Positions 43,100 through 52,676 of a DNA stretch of 64,000 nucleotides are shown one piece after another (the stretch's first letter is position 1; each line of letters begins with the position of its first letter). The stretch is from Sphingomonas sp. (lineage in GTDB: Bacteria; Pseudomonadota; Alphaproteobacteria; Sphingomonadales; Sphingomonadaceae): the NCBI RefSeq assembly GCF_003248515.1, contig NZ_QFOB01000014.1:1-64000 (forward strand). Direction: 5' to 3'. A model generated the notes under the pieces. It was not told the DNA's origin. It made no database searches and saw only the letters and a list, made by a program, of their open reading frames with translations. The translations under genes and the position numbers were made by a program.

Positions 43100-44086
43100 A
43101 TGTGTGACGACGGGGACCAGGCGGAGGAGGTGCGCGCCGAGGCGGCGGAGTGGTTCGCGCGCCTGAAGACGGTCCCGGTCTCGCGCGGCACGCTCGAGGA
43201 ATTCTTCGCCTGGCGCCGGATCGACGGCAACAACGAGGCCTTCGAGGCCGTCGAGCGCTTCTGGGGTGCGAGCGCGCTGGCCGCGGATCGCCCGGGCATC
43301 CGGTCCGCGACCGAGGCCGCGCTCGAGCGTGGCCGGCGCAGGCGCGGCCGGCTCGGCATGCGGCGTCGCGCGATCGCGGCGACTTGCGCGGTGCTGGCGA
43401 TCGGCGGGGTCGCCACGACCTGGGCGTTCCACGATCGCGGCCAGGCTTACGAGACGCAGGTCGGCCAGCAGAGCGTCGTCACGCTGGAGGACGGTTCGCG
43501 GATGACGCTCGACACGGGCACGCGCGTCACGGTCCGGTACGATGCGCAGGCGCGCCACGTCCGACTCGACCGGGGCCAGGCCTCGTTCACCGTCGCCCAT
43601 GCGACGGACCGTCCGTTCACGGTATCGGCGGGCGAGGCCGAGGTGCGGGCGACCGGCACGCGCTTCGAGGTCCGCCTCGACGGCGGGACGCGCGTCACCC
43701 TGCTGGAGGGACGCGTGCTGGTCAGTGCGCCCGGCGAGGCACGTCCGCTCCCGCTCGCGCCCGGGCAGCAACTGCAGTTCAGGACCGCGCGGCCGCCGCT
43801 CCTCCGCCCGGTCGACACCGCGGCGGCGAGCGCCTGGACGCGCGGCCGGATCGTGTTGGACGAGACCAGGCTCGCCGACGCGGTTACCGAGGTGAACCGC
43901 TACACGACGAAGCCCGTGCGGCTGGATGCGCCCGGCCATGCCGACAGCCGGCTGAGCGGCTCGTTCGACACGGGCGATGTCGCCGGGTTCGTCGCGGCGG
44001 CGACCGCGCTGCTCCCGGTCGCCGCCACGCGCGAGGCCGACGGCCGCATCCGCCTGACCGATGCGGAGCGGAAAACACCCGAATAA
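43100..44086 (+). CDS. FecR-family anti-sigma factor
   Basis: 328 residues from the ATG at 43100. DUF4880-type N-terminus (AAEWFARLKTVPVSRGTLEEFFAWRRIDGNNEAFEAVERFW), one membrane segment near residues 82-104, FecR domain (VGQQSVVTLEDGSRMTLDTGTRVTV, ASFTVAHATDRPFTVSAG, VTLLEGRVLVS) and the C-terminal DUF4974/STN-like part (ETRLADAVTEVNRYTTKPVRLD). Partner of the preceding sigma factor and of the truncated receptor that follows 120 bp later. Confidence 0.85.
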   Translation: MCDDGDQAEEVRAEAAEWFARLKTVPVSRGTLEEFFAWRRIDGNNEAFEAVERFWGASALAADRPGIRSATEAALERGRRRRGRLGMRRRAIAATCAVLAIGGVATTWAFHDRGQAYETQVGQQSVVTLEDGSRMTLDTGTRVTVRYDAQARHVRLDRGQASFTVAHATDRPFTVSAGEAEVRATGTRFEVRLDGGTRVTLLEGRVLVSAPGEARPLPLAPGQQLQFRTARPPLLRPVDTAAASAWTRGRIVLDETRLADAVTEVNRYTTKPVRLDAPGHADSRLSGSFDTGDVAGFVAAATALLPVAATREADGRIRLTDAERKTPE

Positions 44087-44205
44087 TTCGCGCAAAGCCG
44101 GTTAGGGTCGTGCCCGTGCCGGCGCGTCTTCCCTGCCCAGGACCCGCACGTTCGCGGTGTCCATCCCCGCCGGGGCCTCCCGGCGGGCACATGGGGGGCA
44201 GGCGA

Positions 44206-45142
44206 ATGACGATGAGGACGAGGCCGGGGCGCGGGTGGGCGATCGGCTGGCTGACCGCGGCGTCGCTGGCGGCGATGTCGCCAGCCAGGAGCGCGGATGC
44301 ACCGGAAGCGGCGCGGCCGCGTACGTTCGCGATCGAGGCGGGCCCCCTCCAGCAGGGGCTGGTCGCGTGGGCGGCGGCCACGGGCGTCCAGCTTCTCTAT
44401 GCGAGCGAGGTCGTCGCCGGACGCACCGCACCGCGCCTGATCGGTCGCTTCACGCCCGATGCGGCACTCGCGCACCTCCTCCGGGGAACGGGACTCGTCG
44501 CGCGGAAGGTCGGCGAGCGCGTCTTCGTGCTGGAGGCGGCGCCGGTGCCCGCGAACGCACCGCGGGAGGCCGGCATCCGGGTCGGGGCGGTCGACCCTCT
44601 GCCGGCACCCGATCCGATCGCGACGGAAGCGAGCGAGGGGACGATGCGGTCGCAGGAACTCGCGGCGAACCCCTCCGAGATCGTCGTCACGGGCACGCAT
44701 ATTCGTGGGCCGAGCCCGGGGACGGCCCCCGTCACCCGCATCGATCGGGACGATCTCACGCGCAACGGTCATGCGACGGTCGGGCGCGCCTTGCAGGCAC
44801 TGCCCGGCAATTTCGGCGGGACCGCGACCGAGCAGAGCGCCCTGTCCGCGACTGATACGACGGGGACCAACGCGTCGCTGGCGACCGGCGTCAACCTGCG
44901 CGGGCTCGGCGCCGGTGCGACCCTGGTGCTGGTCAATGGGCAGCGGCTGGGCGGGTCGGGCGCGGAGGGTGCCTTCGGCGACGTGTCGATGATCCCGACG
45001 GGCGCATTCGACCGCGCGGAGGTGCTGCTCGACGGCGCGTCGGCGATCTATGGCTCGGATGCGGTCGGGGGTGTCGTCAACATCCTGCTCCGGCGGCACT
45101 TCGCGGGCGCCGAGACGCGGCTGCGCTTCGGCAGCGTCGATC
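44206..45142 (+). pseudogene. TonB-dependent receptor, truncated after the plug domain
   Basis: About 312 residues of a FecA-type receptor: signal peptide, STN domain (TFAIEAGPLQQGLVAWAAATGVQLLYASEV), TonB box (SEIVVTGTHIRG), plug (NLRGLGAGATLVLVNGQRL, DGASAIYGSDAVGGVVNILL). At about 45142 the homology stops and the frame runs on into the antisense of an oxidoreductase gene to a stop at 45606. The barrel is missing, so transport is lost; the STN domain could in principle remain but without an outer-membrane anchor. Confidence 0.85.
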
Positions 45143-45702
45143 CGCCAGCTGTCGGCGAGCGAGCCCGCATCGATGACATCGTAGCCGATCGTCTCGAGGA
45201 ACTCGGTGACGGCGATCTTCGCTGCGGCATCGTCACCGGCCACCGGCAATGTCGTCCGGTCGGCATCGCCGCTCGGCCGGGCGTTGGCCTCCATGTGGAT
45301 CCAGCTGAGATTGTGGAGGCCCTTCACCACTTTCGACCCCGGCAGGTGGCGCTGTACCAGTTCGCTCGAGGTCAGTTCGCCATCGTCGAGATCGGGTCGG
45401 CGGAATTCCCCGAGCCCCGGATAATAATTGGTCTGGTCGAGGACGATCTTCCCGGCGAGCGTGTCGGCCGGCAAGGTCTCGAACGCTGCCAGCGGGATCG
45501 AGACGGTGACGATACCCGCGGCGGCGATCGTTTCCTCCACCGTTGCGGCGCGCGCCGACGGCCCCAGGGTCTCGACGAGCCCGGACAGGGTCTCCGGACC
45601 GCGTGAGTTGGCGATCACGACATCGTATCCGGCCGCGATCGCGAGACGCGCGACGGCCTTTCCGACGAGGCCGGCGCCGATGATGCCGATGGTTTCTGGC
45701 AT
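45140..45702 (-). pseudogene. NAD(P)-binding oxidoreductase (F420-dependent reductase-like), C-terminally truncated
   Basis: About 187 residues of an NADPH-dependent F420 reductase/NAD(P)-binding protein: nucleotide-binding GIIGAGLVGKAVARLAIAAGYDVVIANSRGPETL, then DQTNYYPGLGEF and VVKGLHNLSWIHME, ending near DAGSLADSWR. Beyond that the minus frame continues through antisense receptor sequence. Gene and receptor share one breakpoint near 45142, so a recombination event fused the 5' halves of both tail to tail. The remaining Rossmann domain is complete; activity is doubtful. Confidence 0.75.
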
Positions 45703-45966
45703 GGGGATGTCTTCCTTCCGAGATGTACGGCGAGCCCGCGCCGAGTGACCCGCACGCCATCAGGAGCGGGAGGGTGCTCGTGGCGAGCGGCACGACCCGG
45801 AGATAGGCTTTTGACTAAACTGCAAACAGTCGGACCGCCGGCAACACACCGTTGCCTCCCGAACTGACAATCGGATCAAGGCGCAATGCGAGCGCCGCGC
45901 CAGTGATGCCGAAAAGGCGACAGGCTGGGCTCTGCCGCGAGAGAGCGTCAGGCCCGGCCGATCAGG

Positions 45967-46592
45967 TCACGCGTCGGCGACGTCGCTGAATCCGGCGCGG
46001 CAGACGTCGACGAAACCCCGCACCTTCGGGTCCATGTAGCGCGTGGATGCGAAGACGGCGTGGACGGGCACCGGGATGCGGGCCCAGTCCGGCAGGACGC
46101 GGGTGAGCGTGCCGTCGGCGACGAGATGCTCCGCCATGTAGCGCGGAAGCTGGACGATCCCGAGGCCGGACAGCGCCAGGTTGCGCGCAGCCATCGTGTT
46201 GTTCACCGCGCAGCGGGGGATCCGCGATATCTTCTCGGTCTGCTCGCCGCTCACCAACGTCCATACGGGGCGGCCCCGGGGAGCGTGCACGATGATGTCG
46301 TGGCGCTCGAGATCACCGACCTCCTCGAGCGGCGGTGCAGACCGGAGATATTCCGGGGCAGCGTAGAGGCCGTAGGTCAGCTCCCCGAGCTTGCGCGCCG
46401 AAAGCTCGGAATCCTGGAGCGGGCCGATGCGGATGGCGACGTCGACACCCTCATGGACGATGTCGACGAGCCGGTTCGTATATTCCGCCTCCACGGTGAC
46501 CTTGGGCCACTTGTGCAGGAATTCCGCGATCCAGCCGTCGACGCGGGTCGTCCCGAACTCGGCCCCTGCCGTGATGCCCGCCGATCCCGCGC
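45967..46592 (-). pseudogene. LysR-family regulator, N-terminally truncated
   Basis: The substrate-binding domain of a LysR regulator (LVDIVHEGVDVAIRIGPLQDSELSARKLGELTYGLYAAPEYL, NNTMAARNLALSGLGIVQLPRYMAEHLVADGTLTRVLPDW). Upstream in frame one reads GITAGAEFGTTRVDGWIAEFLHKWPKVTVE, but the DNA-binding HTH is missing: homology stops near 46592 where a GST fragment starts on the other strand. Confidence 0.75.
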
Positions 46593-46978
46593 GCGAGGCG
46601 CGGACGTTCGAATGGATGAACTGGCTCTCGGGCTGGCTTCACTCGGTCGCCTTCGCACAGATCTGGCGACCCGAGCGCTTCATCGCGGACGAGGCAGGCC
46701 ATGACGGTGTCATCGACAAGGGGCGCGACAACATCCTCGAAGCCTTCGCGGCGATCGAGCATATTCTGGCCGATGGCAGGCGCTGGGCCGTCCCGGATGC
46801 CTTCACGATCGCCGACGCGTTCCTGATCGTCTTCTACAGGTGGGGCGATGCCATCGGCGTCAACATGTCTCCCTATCCGTCGTGGACCGCTCTGACCGCC
46901 CGGACCAGTGCGCGACCCGCAGTCCGCACCGCGTTCGGGAAGGACGAGGTCGCCCTGGTGCCTGTGGCGGGCAGCTGA
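46590..46978 (+). pseudogene. Glutathione S-transferase C-terminal fragment
   Basis: About 128 residues of the helical C-terminal GST domain (EWMNWLSGWLHSVAFAQIWRPERF, ILEAFAAIEHILADGRRWAVPDAFTIADAFLIVFYRWG). The thioredoxin-like N-terminal domain with the glutathione site is absent. The fragment abuts the broken end of the LysR gene head to head, so both lost their 5' parts at one junction. Confidence 0.72.
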
Positions 46979-46981
46979 GGG

Positions 46982-47197
46982 GTGAACGAATCGCAGCCGG
47001 TGGCACGACCGATCGATCGACCGCAGGGCTATCTCGTCGAGATCGATGGCCAGCCCAATTATGTGAGCTTCGATGACATGGGCGATCGCATCATCCTGAG
47101 AGGCCGTGCACGCCTCCTCGCCGTCTTTTATGCGACGGAGCAGGTGACCCGGCTGCTGCCGTCCGTCCGCTGCAGGGCGGCCGTCCAGCGGGTCTGA
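46982..47197 (+). CDS. Small open frame, uncertain
   Basis: 71 codons from a GTG: VNESQPVARPIDRPQGYLVEIDGQPNYVSFDDMGDRIIL and so on. Codon use fits the region, but no domain is recognised and no ribosome site is clear. It follows the GST fragment by three bases. It may be a remnant. Confidence 0.25.
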   Translation: MNESQPVARPIDRPQGYLVEIDGQPNYVSFDDMGDRIILRGRARLLAVFYATEQVTRLLPSVRCRAAVQRV

Positions 47198-47279
47198 TGG
47201 CGGGCGTTAAGTCTGGTCATGCCCGCGGGCGGACGTTCAGCATCATGCTGTACGACGCCGCCGTCGGCAGGTCGGACGC

Positions 47280-47807
47280 TTATTCGCGCAGTCGCCGCCA
47301 ATCCTGCGCCTCGGGGCAGGACGCTGGAAGCCACGGGCACTGATCGCGCAGGCGGTCCAGTTCCGTGCTGTCCCAGCCGAGCCAGGCGAGCGCAGAGGGG
47401 ACGTCGTCGAAATGGGTTGCGCCGAAGTCGTTGAGGGCGCGCTTCAACTGGAGCCGGACCAGCGCGCTCGACGTCACGAGCGCATGCCTTGTGACGGTGA
47501 GCAGGGATCGCTCCTCGGAATGGTCCAGGTGGAAATCGATCTGCGACTGGCCCTGCGGGGCGAAGGCGCCGAAGTCCGCGAATATCTCGATCCGCGAATG
47601 ATACCGTGCCAGCGACCTGAACGCCTCGCTCACGCCCTGGCGATAATCGCGGGAGACGTCGTTCCCCCAGAAGCCCCGCCCTTCGGCGTAGAGCCGGCCG
47701 AGCCGGATATCAGCATGTATGCGGTACAAGGTGCCAGTCCCCAGCGGATGGCGCCTTATCCAATCATCAGGTTTAATCTTTCTCAATCGCGATCGTTCTC
47801 GAAACAC
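47280..47807 (-). CDS. Hypothetical protein, possibly STAS/SpoIIAA-like
   Basis: Up to 175 residues; the true start may lie further in (YRIHADIRLGRLYAEGRGFWGND). The core FRSLARYHSRIEIFADFGAFAPQGQSQIDFHLDHSEERSLLTVTRHALVTSSALVRLQLKRALNDFGATHFDDVPSALAWL has the alternating strand-helix plan of STAS/SpoIIAA proteins, but no diagnostic motif is certain. It is divergent from the FGE gene. No membrane segment is seen. Confidence 0.5.
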   Translation of the reverse strand: MFRERSRLRKIKPDDWIRRHPLGTGTLYRIHADIRLGRLYAEGRGFWGNDVSRDYRQGVSEAFRSLARYHSRIEIFADFGAFAPQGQSQIDFHLDHSEERSLLTVTRHALVTSSALVRLQLKRALNDFGATHFDDVPSALAWLGWDSTELDRLRDQCPWLPASCPEAQDWRRLRE

Positions 47808-48137
47808 AAATTCGTCGAAGCTTCGAAATTTCTTGCAGAAAACCGGGAATTTTCGTGGGGCCTCAGCAAGAATATTGTTGCGAAATCTACGTCCGAGCCT
47901 GACCGCGGTCTTCGGACTGTTTCGCGGCCTTCGGGACGACAGCCGACGGCGCTACTATCGGCGGGCTTGCCGGACTCTGGGTGCAATCATGCCGGCGAGC
48001 CATATCCGGTGCCGGTGGTTCGCTCGTCCGGCAGCAGACCCCGGCAGGCGGTGTGCGTGCAGACGAATCCTCGGTCGGGCGCCCGTCCAATATTGCCAGC
48101 AAAGATTGACGCTGACCCGAAGAGTATCGATGGAGCG
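47808..48137. other. Gap upstream of the FGE gene
   Basis: 330 bp. It contains the perfect palindrome TCGAAGCTTCGA (47815-47826) between two divergent genes. The FGE reading frame stays open through it, but the sequence lacks FGE homology. No GGAA-N6-TTCC site of the iol type was found here. Confidence 0.4.
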
Positions 48138-49049
48138 ATGCTCTGCGGAATTTCACGGGCGGAATTGATGATAACGGTGCCGGGTTCCGAGTATCGGATG
48201 GGATCGGACAGCTTCTACCCCGAAGAACAGCCCGTCAGAAGAGTGAAGATCGACACGTTCCTGATCGATGAATACCCTGTGACCAATGCCGATTTCGCAG
48301 CGTTCGTCGCGGCGACCGGATACGTCACCTCGGCTGAGCGAAGCTCGGATGATGGCGTCGTTGGATCGGCGGTGTTTCATCGAACGCGCGAACCCGTTCC
48401 GTGCGACGATCCGCGGCGCTGGTGGGCGATCGATCCGGATGCCAACTGGCGTCGCCCCGAGGGCATGGGGAGCTCGGTCGACGGCCGCGAAGATCATCCG
48501 GTGGTTCATGTGACCAGCTCGGATGCCGAGGCCTATGCAACCTGGGCTGGAAATAAGCTTCCGACCGAGGCGGAGTGGGAACTGGCCGCGCGCGGCGGTC
48601 TCGACGGATCAGATTACGCCTGGGGCGATGAACTCGCGCCGGGCGGCCGGATGCTCGCCAATTATTGGCAGGGGCTCTTCCCGTTCTCAAACCTCCTGAC
48701 CGATGGTTGGGAGCGAACCTCTCCCGTCGGCAGCTTTCCACCGAATGGCTACGGCATTTTCGACATGATCGGCAATGTGTGGGAATGGACGGCGGACTGG
48801 TGGGCGCTACCGCAGCAGATTGCACGGAGCTGTTGTTCGGTCGACAATCCACGTGGCGGCCGCCGGCACGACAGCTTCGAGCCGGGCGTGCGCAAAGGGA
48901 CCGGGCGCAGGGTGCTCAAGGGAGGGTCTCACCTCTGCGCAGCCAATTATTGCCAGCGTTACCGCCCCGCTGCGCGGATCCCGCAAGCGATCGACAGCTC
49001 GACGGGGCATATCGGTTTTCGATGCGTTATGCGCCCGCCCCGATCTTGA
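48138..49049 (+). CDS. Formylglycine-generating enzyme (sulfatase-modifying factor)
   Basis: 303 residues from the ATG at 48138; an ATG at 48168 is also possible. FGE fold throughout: MGSDSFYPEEQPVRRVKIDTFLIDEYPVTNADFAAFVAATGYVT, LPTEAEWELAARGG, GNVWEWTADWW. The copper-binding cysteine pair of true FGEs is present as C267 and C272 in GGSHLCAANYCQRYR, so it should convert a sulfatase cysteine to formylglycine rather than being one of the many non-catalytic FGE-fold proteins. The sulfatase at 59971-61449 carries the matching C-A-P-S-R site. Confidence 0.88.
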   Translation: MLCGISRAELMITVPGSEYRMGSDSFYPEEQPVRRVKIDTFLIDEYPVTNADFAAFVAATGYVTSAERSSDDGVVGSAVFHRTREPVPCDDPRRWWAIDPDANWRRPEGMGSSVDGREDHPVVHVTSSDAEAYATWAGNKLPTEAEWELAARGGLDGSDYAWGDELAPGGRMLANYWQGLFPFSNLLTDGWERTSPVGSFPPNGYGIFDMIGNVWEWTADWWALPQQIARSCCSVDNPRGGRRHDSFEPGVRKGTGRRVLKGGSHLCAANYCQRYRPAARIPQAIDSSTGHIGFRCVMRPPRS

Positions 49050-49107
49050 CCGGGAGCGGGCGCCGACGGGCCACGGCCGGGAATGCGTCGCCTGTCGTTC
49101 GGGGATG

Positions 49108-51621
49108 TCAGAAGTGGTAGCGCAGTTCCAGGCCGAACGTGCGGGGATAGGCATAGCGATACGACGTCGGAATGTAGGGAAGGCCGGCGACCGTGGAGCG
49201 CTGCGCCGCGATGAGCAGGGTGTGGGTCTGGCTCGTCAGGTTGTTGACGATCAGCGATAGCTCGAGCGCCTTGTACGACATGCCTGCGCGCAGGTTCACA
49301 TTGGTGAAATTGTCGAGACGGATGCCGGGGATCGCCGCCGTCGCAGGATCCTGGATGCCACCCCACTGCGATGTGGACAGGACGTTGGCGAACACGTCGA
49401 TGTCGTCGGTGACCGGATGGCGATAGTTGACAGAGACCGACAGCAACCACTCCGGATTCTGCGAGACCGGCGTATCTTCCAGGGGCAGACCCGTCGCCTG
49501 CCCGGCAGCGAGCCCGGGCCGCGTGATCGGCACGTTCACATATTTGGCCCATTGGCGCGAGGCGTTGATCTGCGCGTTCAGCTTGCCGCCGGCGAAATCC
49601 GCGCGCGCGTCCAGCGTCGCCTCGATGCCTTCGGCATGAACGTCGCCCGCGTTCACGACATAGTTGGCGGCGTTGGTCACGCACGCATTGTTCTGGGCGC
49701 AGCCGTCGCCGACGACGGCCAACGCATCCTTCTGGCGCGATACGTAACCCGTCAGCGTGCCGAAAACTTGCGGAAGGATGTTGCCCTTGATGCCCGCTTC
49801 GTAGCTGATGATCTTTTCCGCCCCATATGTAGGGGTGACGGGCGCGTAGCCGGCTGGCGCGGGGCGACCGCCAAGCAGTCCGTTCACGAGCGGCGGGGTG
49901 ACGTTCGAGTTGAAGTCGCCAGCACGGTAGCCGGTCCCAACCTTGCCGTAGAGCAGCAAGCCGGCTTGCCCTGGAAACCGATAATTGGCCGTCGCGGTCC
50001 AGGTCGCGATATTCTTCTTGTAGTCGTAGCTGGTGCTCGGAATTGTCCCGCCCGTGGCGAAGGTGCGTTGCGCGTTCGTATACAGGTTCAGATACTGGGC
50101 GTCCTGATGCTTGTCGTCATGCGTATAGCGCCCGTCGCCCGTCACCGTCAGTCGCTCGGTGAGCTTGAAGGACAGGGATCCGTAGATCGCCCAGCTCTTG
50201 TAGCGTGTGTCGGTGATCGTCCGAAAGCCAAAGGGGCTCGGATAGTTCGCCGGACAGGAACCCGAGGTCGAGGTTAGCTGGTAGCAGACGGGGGCTGCTG
50301 CCGTACCACCGCACACGCCCTGATTGATCGTCAGGTTCGGACGTGCCGCCGTTGCGCAGGGATCCTGGCGCTGCTGATTGTCGAAGTTCGTATCGTAATG
50401 AAGATACTCACCGCCTGCGGTCCAGCTCAGCCGATCGTCCATCAGCTTCCCCGCCAGGTGAACGTCTTGGTACCACATCTTGGTGACGGTGGTCTGGTCG
50501 GTGCCGCTCAAGGGATAGGCCCCGGCAGCGCCCGTCGCCCACAGCTGCCGGAGCGTGGCGAGGTCGATCGTGTTCTGTGTGAAGCCACGGACCGCGCTGT
50601 CGTAGCGGCGGCGATAGCTGGTCGTGGAGGAGAGCTCTGCCCAATCGAGGTCGTAGCTTCCGGAGAGAACATAGGAGCCGATATTCTCGTGGCTCTTGTT
50701 GGCTGCGTCGATCGGGATCGAATAGCGATCCTGGAAAAAGCCGTTGGGGAACTGTGCGATCGTGCCGGGCAGGATATAACCGACCTGCTGGTAGGCAGGT
50801 AGATCAAGGTGCTCGAACGTCGCAGCGAAGTTGAGGTCGAGCTTGCCGGGATTGTAACGGACCTGTGCACGACCCATCCACCCTTCGGTGACGTCGTAAT
50901 ATTCCTTGCGGACCGGATTATAGACGAAGCCCTTGTCTTGGTTGAGATACTGGGCGCCGACGCGGATCGAGAGATCGTTGGCGATCGGGTAATTCAGGAT
51001 GGCGGTCAGGCGATTGCTGTTGGTTTCGAACGTGTAGGCATTCGCGATCGAGCCTTCGACCTTCTGCGTCGGCTTGGCCGAGACGAGATTGACCACGCCA
51101 TATTCGGCGTTGCGCCCGTAAAGGGCACCCTGGGGGCCCGAGAGAACTTCGGCGCGCTCCAGGTCGAAGCTGTCGACGAGCGAAAAGTTACGCCCGAAAA
51201 AGCCGCCGCCGCCCACATATACGCCGTTTGCGAAGAGACCGACGGACGGATCCGCCCCGCTCGCGCGCCCGCTTCCGGACCCGCGTATGGTCACTTCGGA
51301 AAGCAGGGGGTTCTGGAGATTGTTGAAGCGGACGCCCGGTGAGCGACTGAGGATGTCCCCGGTGGTCTGGATCGGGCCTATCGCCGTGATCGCGGCACCC
51401 GTCACGACATTGACGGTGGACGGAACGTCACGCAGCTTTTCTGCGCTGCGGCGCGCCGTGACCACGATCGCGCCGACATCTTCGGCAGTATCGCCGGACG
51501 CCTTGGCGGGCTGCTCGGCGCCGACGCTGGCGGGAGCGGCTTGAGACCAGCCGGGCGCCGCGCCGAGCGCGCCGACCGCGGCACCGCACACAAGACCTAC
51601 ACGGACATCGAAACGCTTCAT
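49108..51621 (-). CDS. TonB-dependent receptor of the inositol locus
   Basis: 837 residues from the ATG at 51621. Signal peptide to about residue 27 (APGWSQA), TonB box (GAIVVTARRSAEKLRDVPSTVNVVTG), plug (VTIRGSGSGRASGADPSVGLFANGVYVGG, GPQGALYGRNAEYGVVNLV) and a full barrel ending in PRTFGLELRYHF. There is no STN domain, so it is not an ECF-coupled receptor; control is more likely by the divergent RpiR repressor, whose motif occurs three times in the intergenic region. The probable cargo is the inositol-containing substrate handled by the locus. Confidence 0.88.
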   Translation of the reverse strand: MKRFDVRVGLVCGAAVGALGAAPGWSQAAPASVGAEQPAKASGDTAEDVGAIVVTARRSAEKLRDVPSTVNVVTGAAITAIGPIQTTGDILSRSPGVRFNNLQNPLLSEVTIRGSGSGRASGADPSVGLFANGVYVGGGGFFGRNFSLVDSFDLERAEVLSGPQGALYGRNAEYGVVNLVSAKPTQKVEGSIANAYTFETNSNRLTAILNYPIANDLSIRVGAQYLNQDKGFVYNPVRKEYYDVTEGWMGRAQVRYNPGKLDLNFAATFEHLDLPAYQQVGYILPGTIAQFPNGFFQDRYSIPIDAANKSHENIGSYVLSGSYDLDWAELSSTTSYRRRYDSAVRGFTQNTIDLATLRQLWATGAAGAYPLSGTDQTTVTKMWYQDVHLAGKLMDDRLSWTAGGEYLHYDTNFDNQQRQDPCATAARPNLTINQGVCGGTAAAPVCYQLTSTSGSCPANYPSPFGFRTITDTRYKSWAIYGSLSFKLTERLTVTGDGRYTHDDKHQDAQYLNLYTNAQRTFATGGTIPSTSYDYKKNIATWTATANYRFPGQAGLLLYGKVGTGYRAGDFNSNVTPPLVNGLLGGRPAPAGYAPVTPTYGAEKIISYEAGIKGNILPQVFGTLTGYVSRQKDALAVVGDGCAQNNACVTNAANYVVNAGDVHAEGIEATLDARADFAGGKLNAQINASRQWAKYVNVPITRPGLAAGQATGLPLEDTPVSQNPEWLLSVSVNYRHPVTDDIDVFANVLSTSQWGGIQDPATAAIPGIRLDNFTNVNLRAGMSYKALELSLIVNNLTSQTHTLLIAAQRSTVAGLPYIPTSYRYAYPRTFGLELRYHF

Positions 51622-51695
51622 TCCATCCTCCCCGTGCATCGCCATTCACGACGGCACTTCCCAACATGAAACGCTTTTTCTGAAAAATGCGCAAT

Positions 51696-51709
51696 AGAAA
51701 ATATGTTCT
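51696..51709. promoter_or_regulatory. IolR-type operator 1 (AGAA-N6-TTCT)
   Basis: AGAAAATATGTTCT, a GAA-N6-TTC palindrome 75 bp upstream of the TonB-receptor start. It matches the core of the GGAA-N6-TTCC motif reported for the RpiR-type repressor IolR of Sinorhizobium meliloti. Confidence 0.5.
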
Positions 51710-51743
51710 GCGTGTAGCAGTGGTTGCGAAGCGGCATTCTGAG

Positions 51744-51757
51744 GGAACTTGTGTTCC
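51744..51757. promoter_or_regulatory. IolR-type operator 2 (GGAA-N6-TTCC)
   Basis: GGAACTTGTGTTCC, an exact match to GGAA-N6-TTCC, in the divergent receptor/rpiR promoter region. Nineteen bases centre to centre from the next site, close to two helical turns. Confidence 0.65.
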
Positions 51758-51762
51758 ATCGT

Positions 51763-51776
51763 GGAACGGATATTCC
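51763..51776. promoter_or_regulatory. IolR-type operator 3 (GGAA-N6-TTCC)
   Basis: GGAACGGATATTCC, a second exact match, ending 20 bp before the rpiR start codon. Position suggests autoregulation of the repressor. Confidence 0.65.
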
Positions 51777-51796
51777 GCGGGCAAAGGAGATCGGGG

Positions 51797-52666
51797 ATGA
51801 CACCTCAGACGGTGGAGGAGCTGCGGGCGGCAATCGTCGATCGGCACGAGCAGCTCAGCAAGAGGCTGCAGCAGATCGGGCGCTACGTTCTGGATCATCC
51901 CAACGAGGTGGCGCTGGAAACCCTGGCGGTGATCGCTTCGCGATGCGCGGTGCAGCCTTCGGCCATCGTCCGCTTCGCCAAGACCTTCGGGTTCGAGGGT
52001 GCCAGCCAGATGCAGAAGCTGCTGCGAGACAGTCTTCTGACCACCAATTCGGCGCTGGGTTATGCCGAGCGTGTGCGCCGCCTGGACGAGGCCACGCGCA
52101 GCAGCAAGTCGGCTCCTGCCGACCTCCTGGCCGAGTTCGTCGAGGGCAGCACGTTGGCACTGGAACATATGCTGGAGACGGTGCCCTCTACCGACGTCGA
52201 CGCTGCTGTACGGGCGATCGTCGATGCACAGACCGTCTACATCGTCGGCTTTCGTCGATCCTTTCCGGTCGCCGCCTATCTGGCTTATTCGCTACTGCAG
52301 GCCGGCAAGCGGGCTGTCCTGATCGATGGAGTCGGCGGACTCGGAGTCCGGCAGGCTCAGGCGATGGGAGAGGGCGATCTGCTCATCGCCATCAGTTTCC
52401 AGCCTTATGCGGAGGAGACGCTGGCGGTAGTCGATGCGGCGGATGGACGCGGACCGCTGCTGGCCATCACCGACACGCTCGTCAGTCCGATCGCCAAGAC
52501 GGCGACCATCGCGCTGCAGGTCCGCGAATCGGAAGTGCGCGGTTTCCGTTCACTGACGGCTTCGATGTGCCTTGCCCAGGCGCTTGCGATCAACTTCGCC
52601 GTGGCGGATGCCACCGAGCCGGCGGCGAAGCCGAAACGCCGCGTTGTGAAACGCCGATTGCAATGA
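51797..52666 (+). CDS. iolR: MurR/RpiR-family transcriptional repressor (IolR-like)
   Basis: 289 residues from the ATG at 51797. N-terminal HTH_6 domain (LSKRLQQIGRYVLDHPNEVALETLAVIASRCAVQPSAIVRFAKTFGFEGASQMQKLLRDSL) and C-terminal SIS sugar-phosphate-binding domain (about residues 125-255: VYIVGFRRSFPVAAYLAYSLLQAGKRAVLIDG, DLLIAISFQPYAEETLAVVDAA). It precedes the iol genes by 53 bp. Inositol-locus RpiR repressors respond to a phosphorylated intermediate made by IolC; the same is likely here. Confidence 0.85.
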   Translation: MTPQTVEELRAAIVDRHEQLSKRLQQIGRYVLDHPNEVALETLAVIASRCAVQPSAIVRFAKTFGFEGASQMQKLLRDSLLTTNSALGYAERVRRLDEATRSSKSAPADLLAEFVEGSTLALEHMLETVPSTDVDAAVRAIVDAQTVYIVGFRRSFPVAAYLAYSLLQAGKRAVLIDGVGGLGVRQAQAMGEGDLLIAISFQPYAEETLAVVDAADGRGPLLAITDTLVSPIAKTATIALQVRESEVRGFRSLTASMCLAQALAINFAVADATEPAAKPKRRVVKRRLQ

Positions 52667-52676
52667 AATAGAAAAT

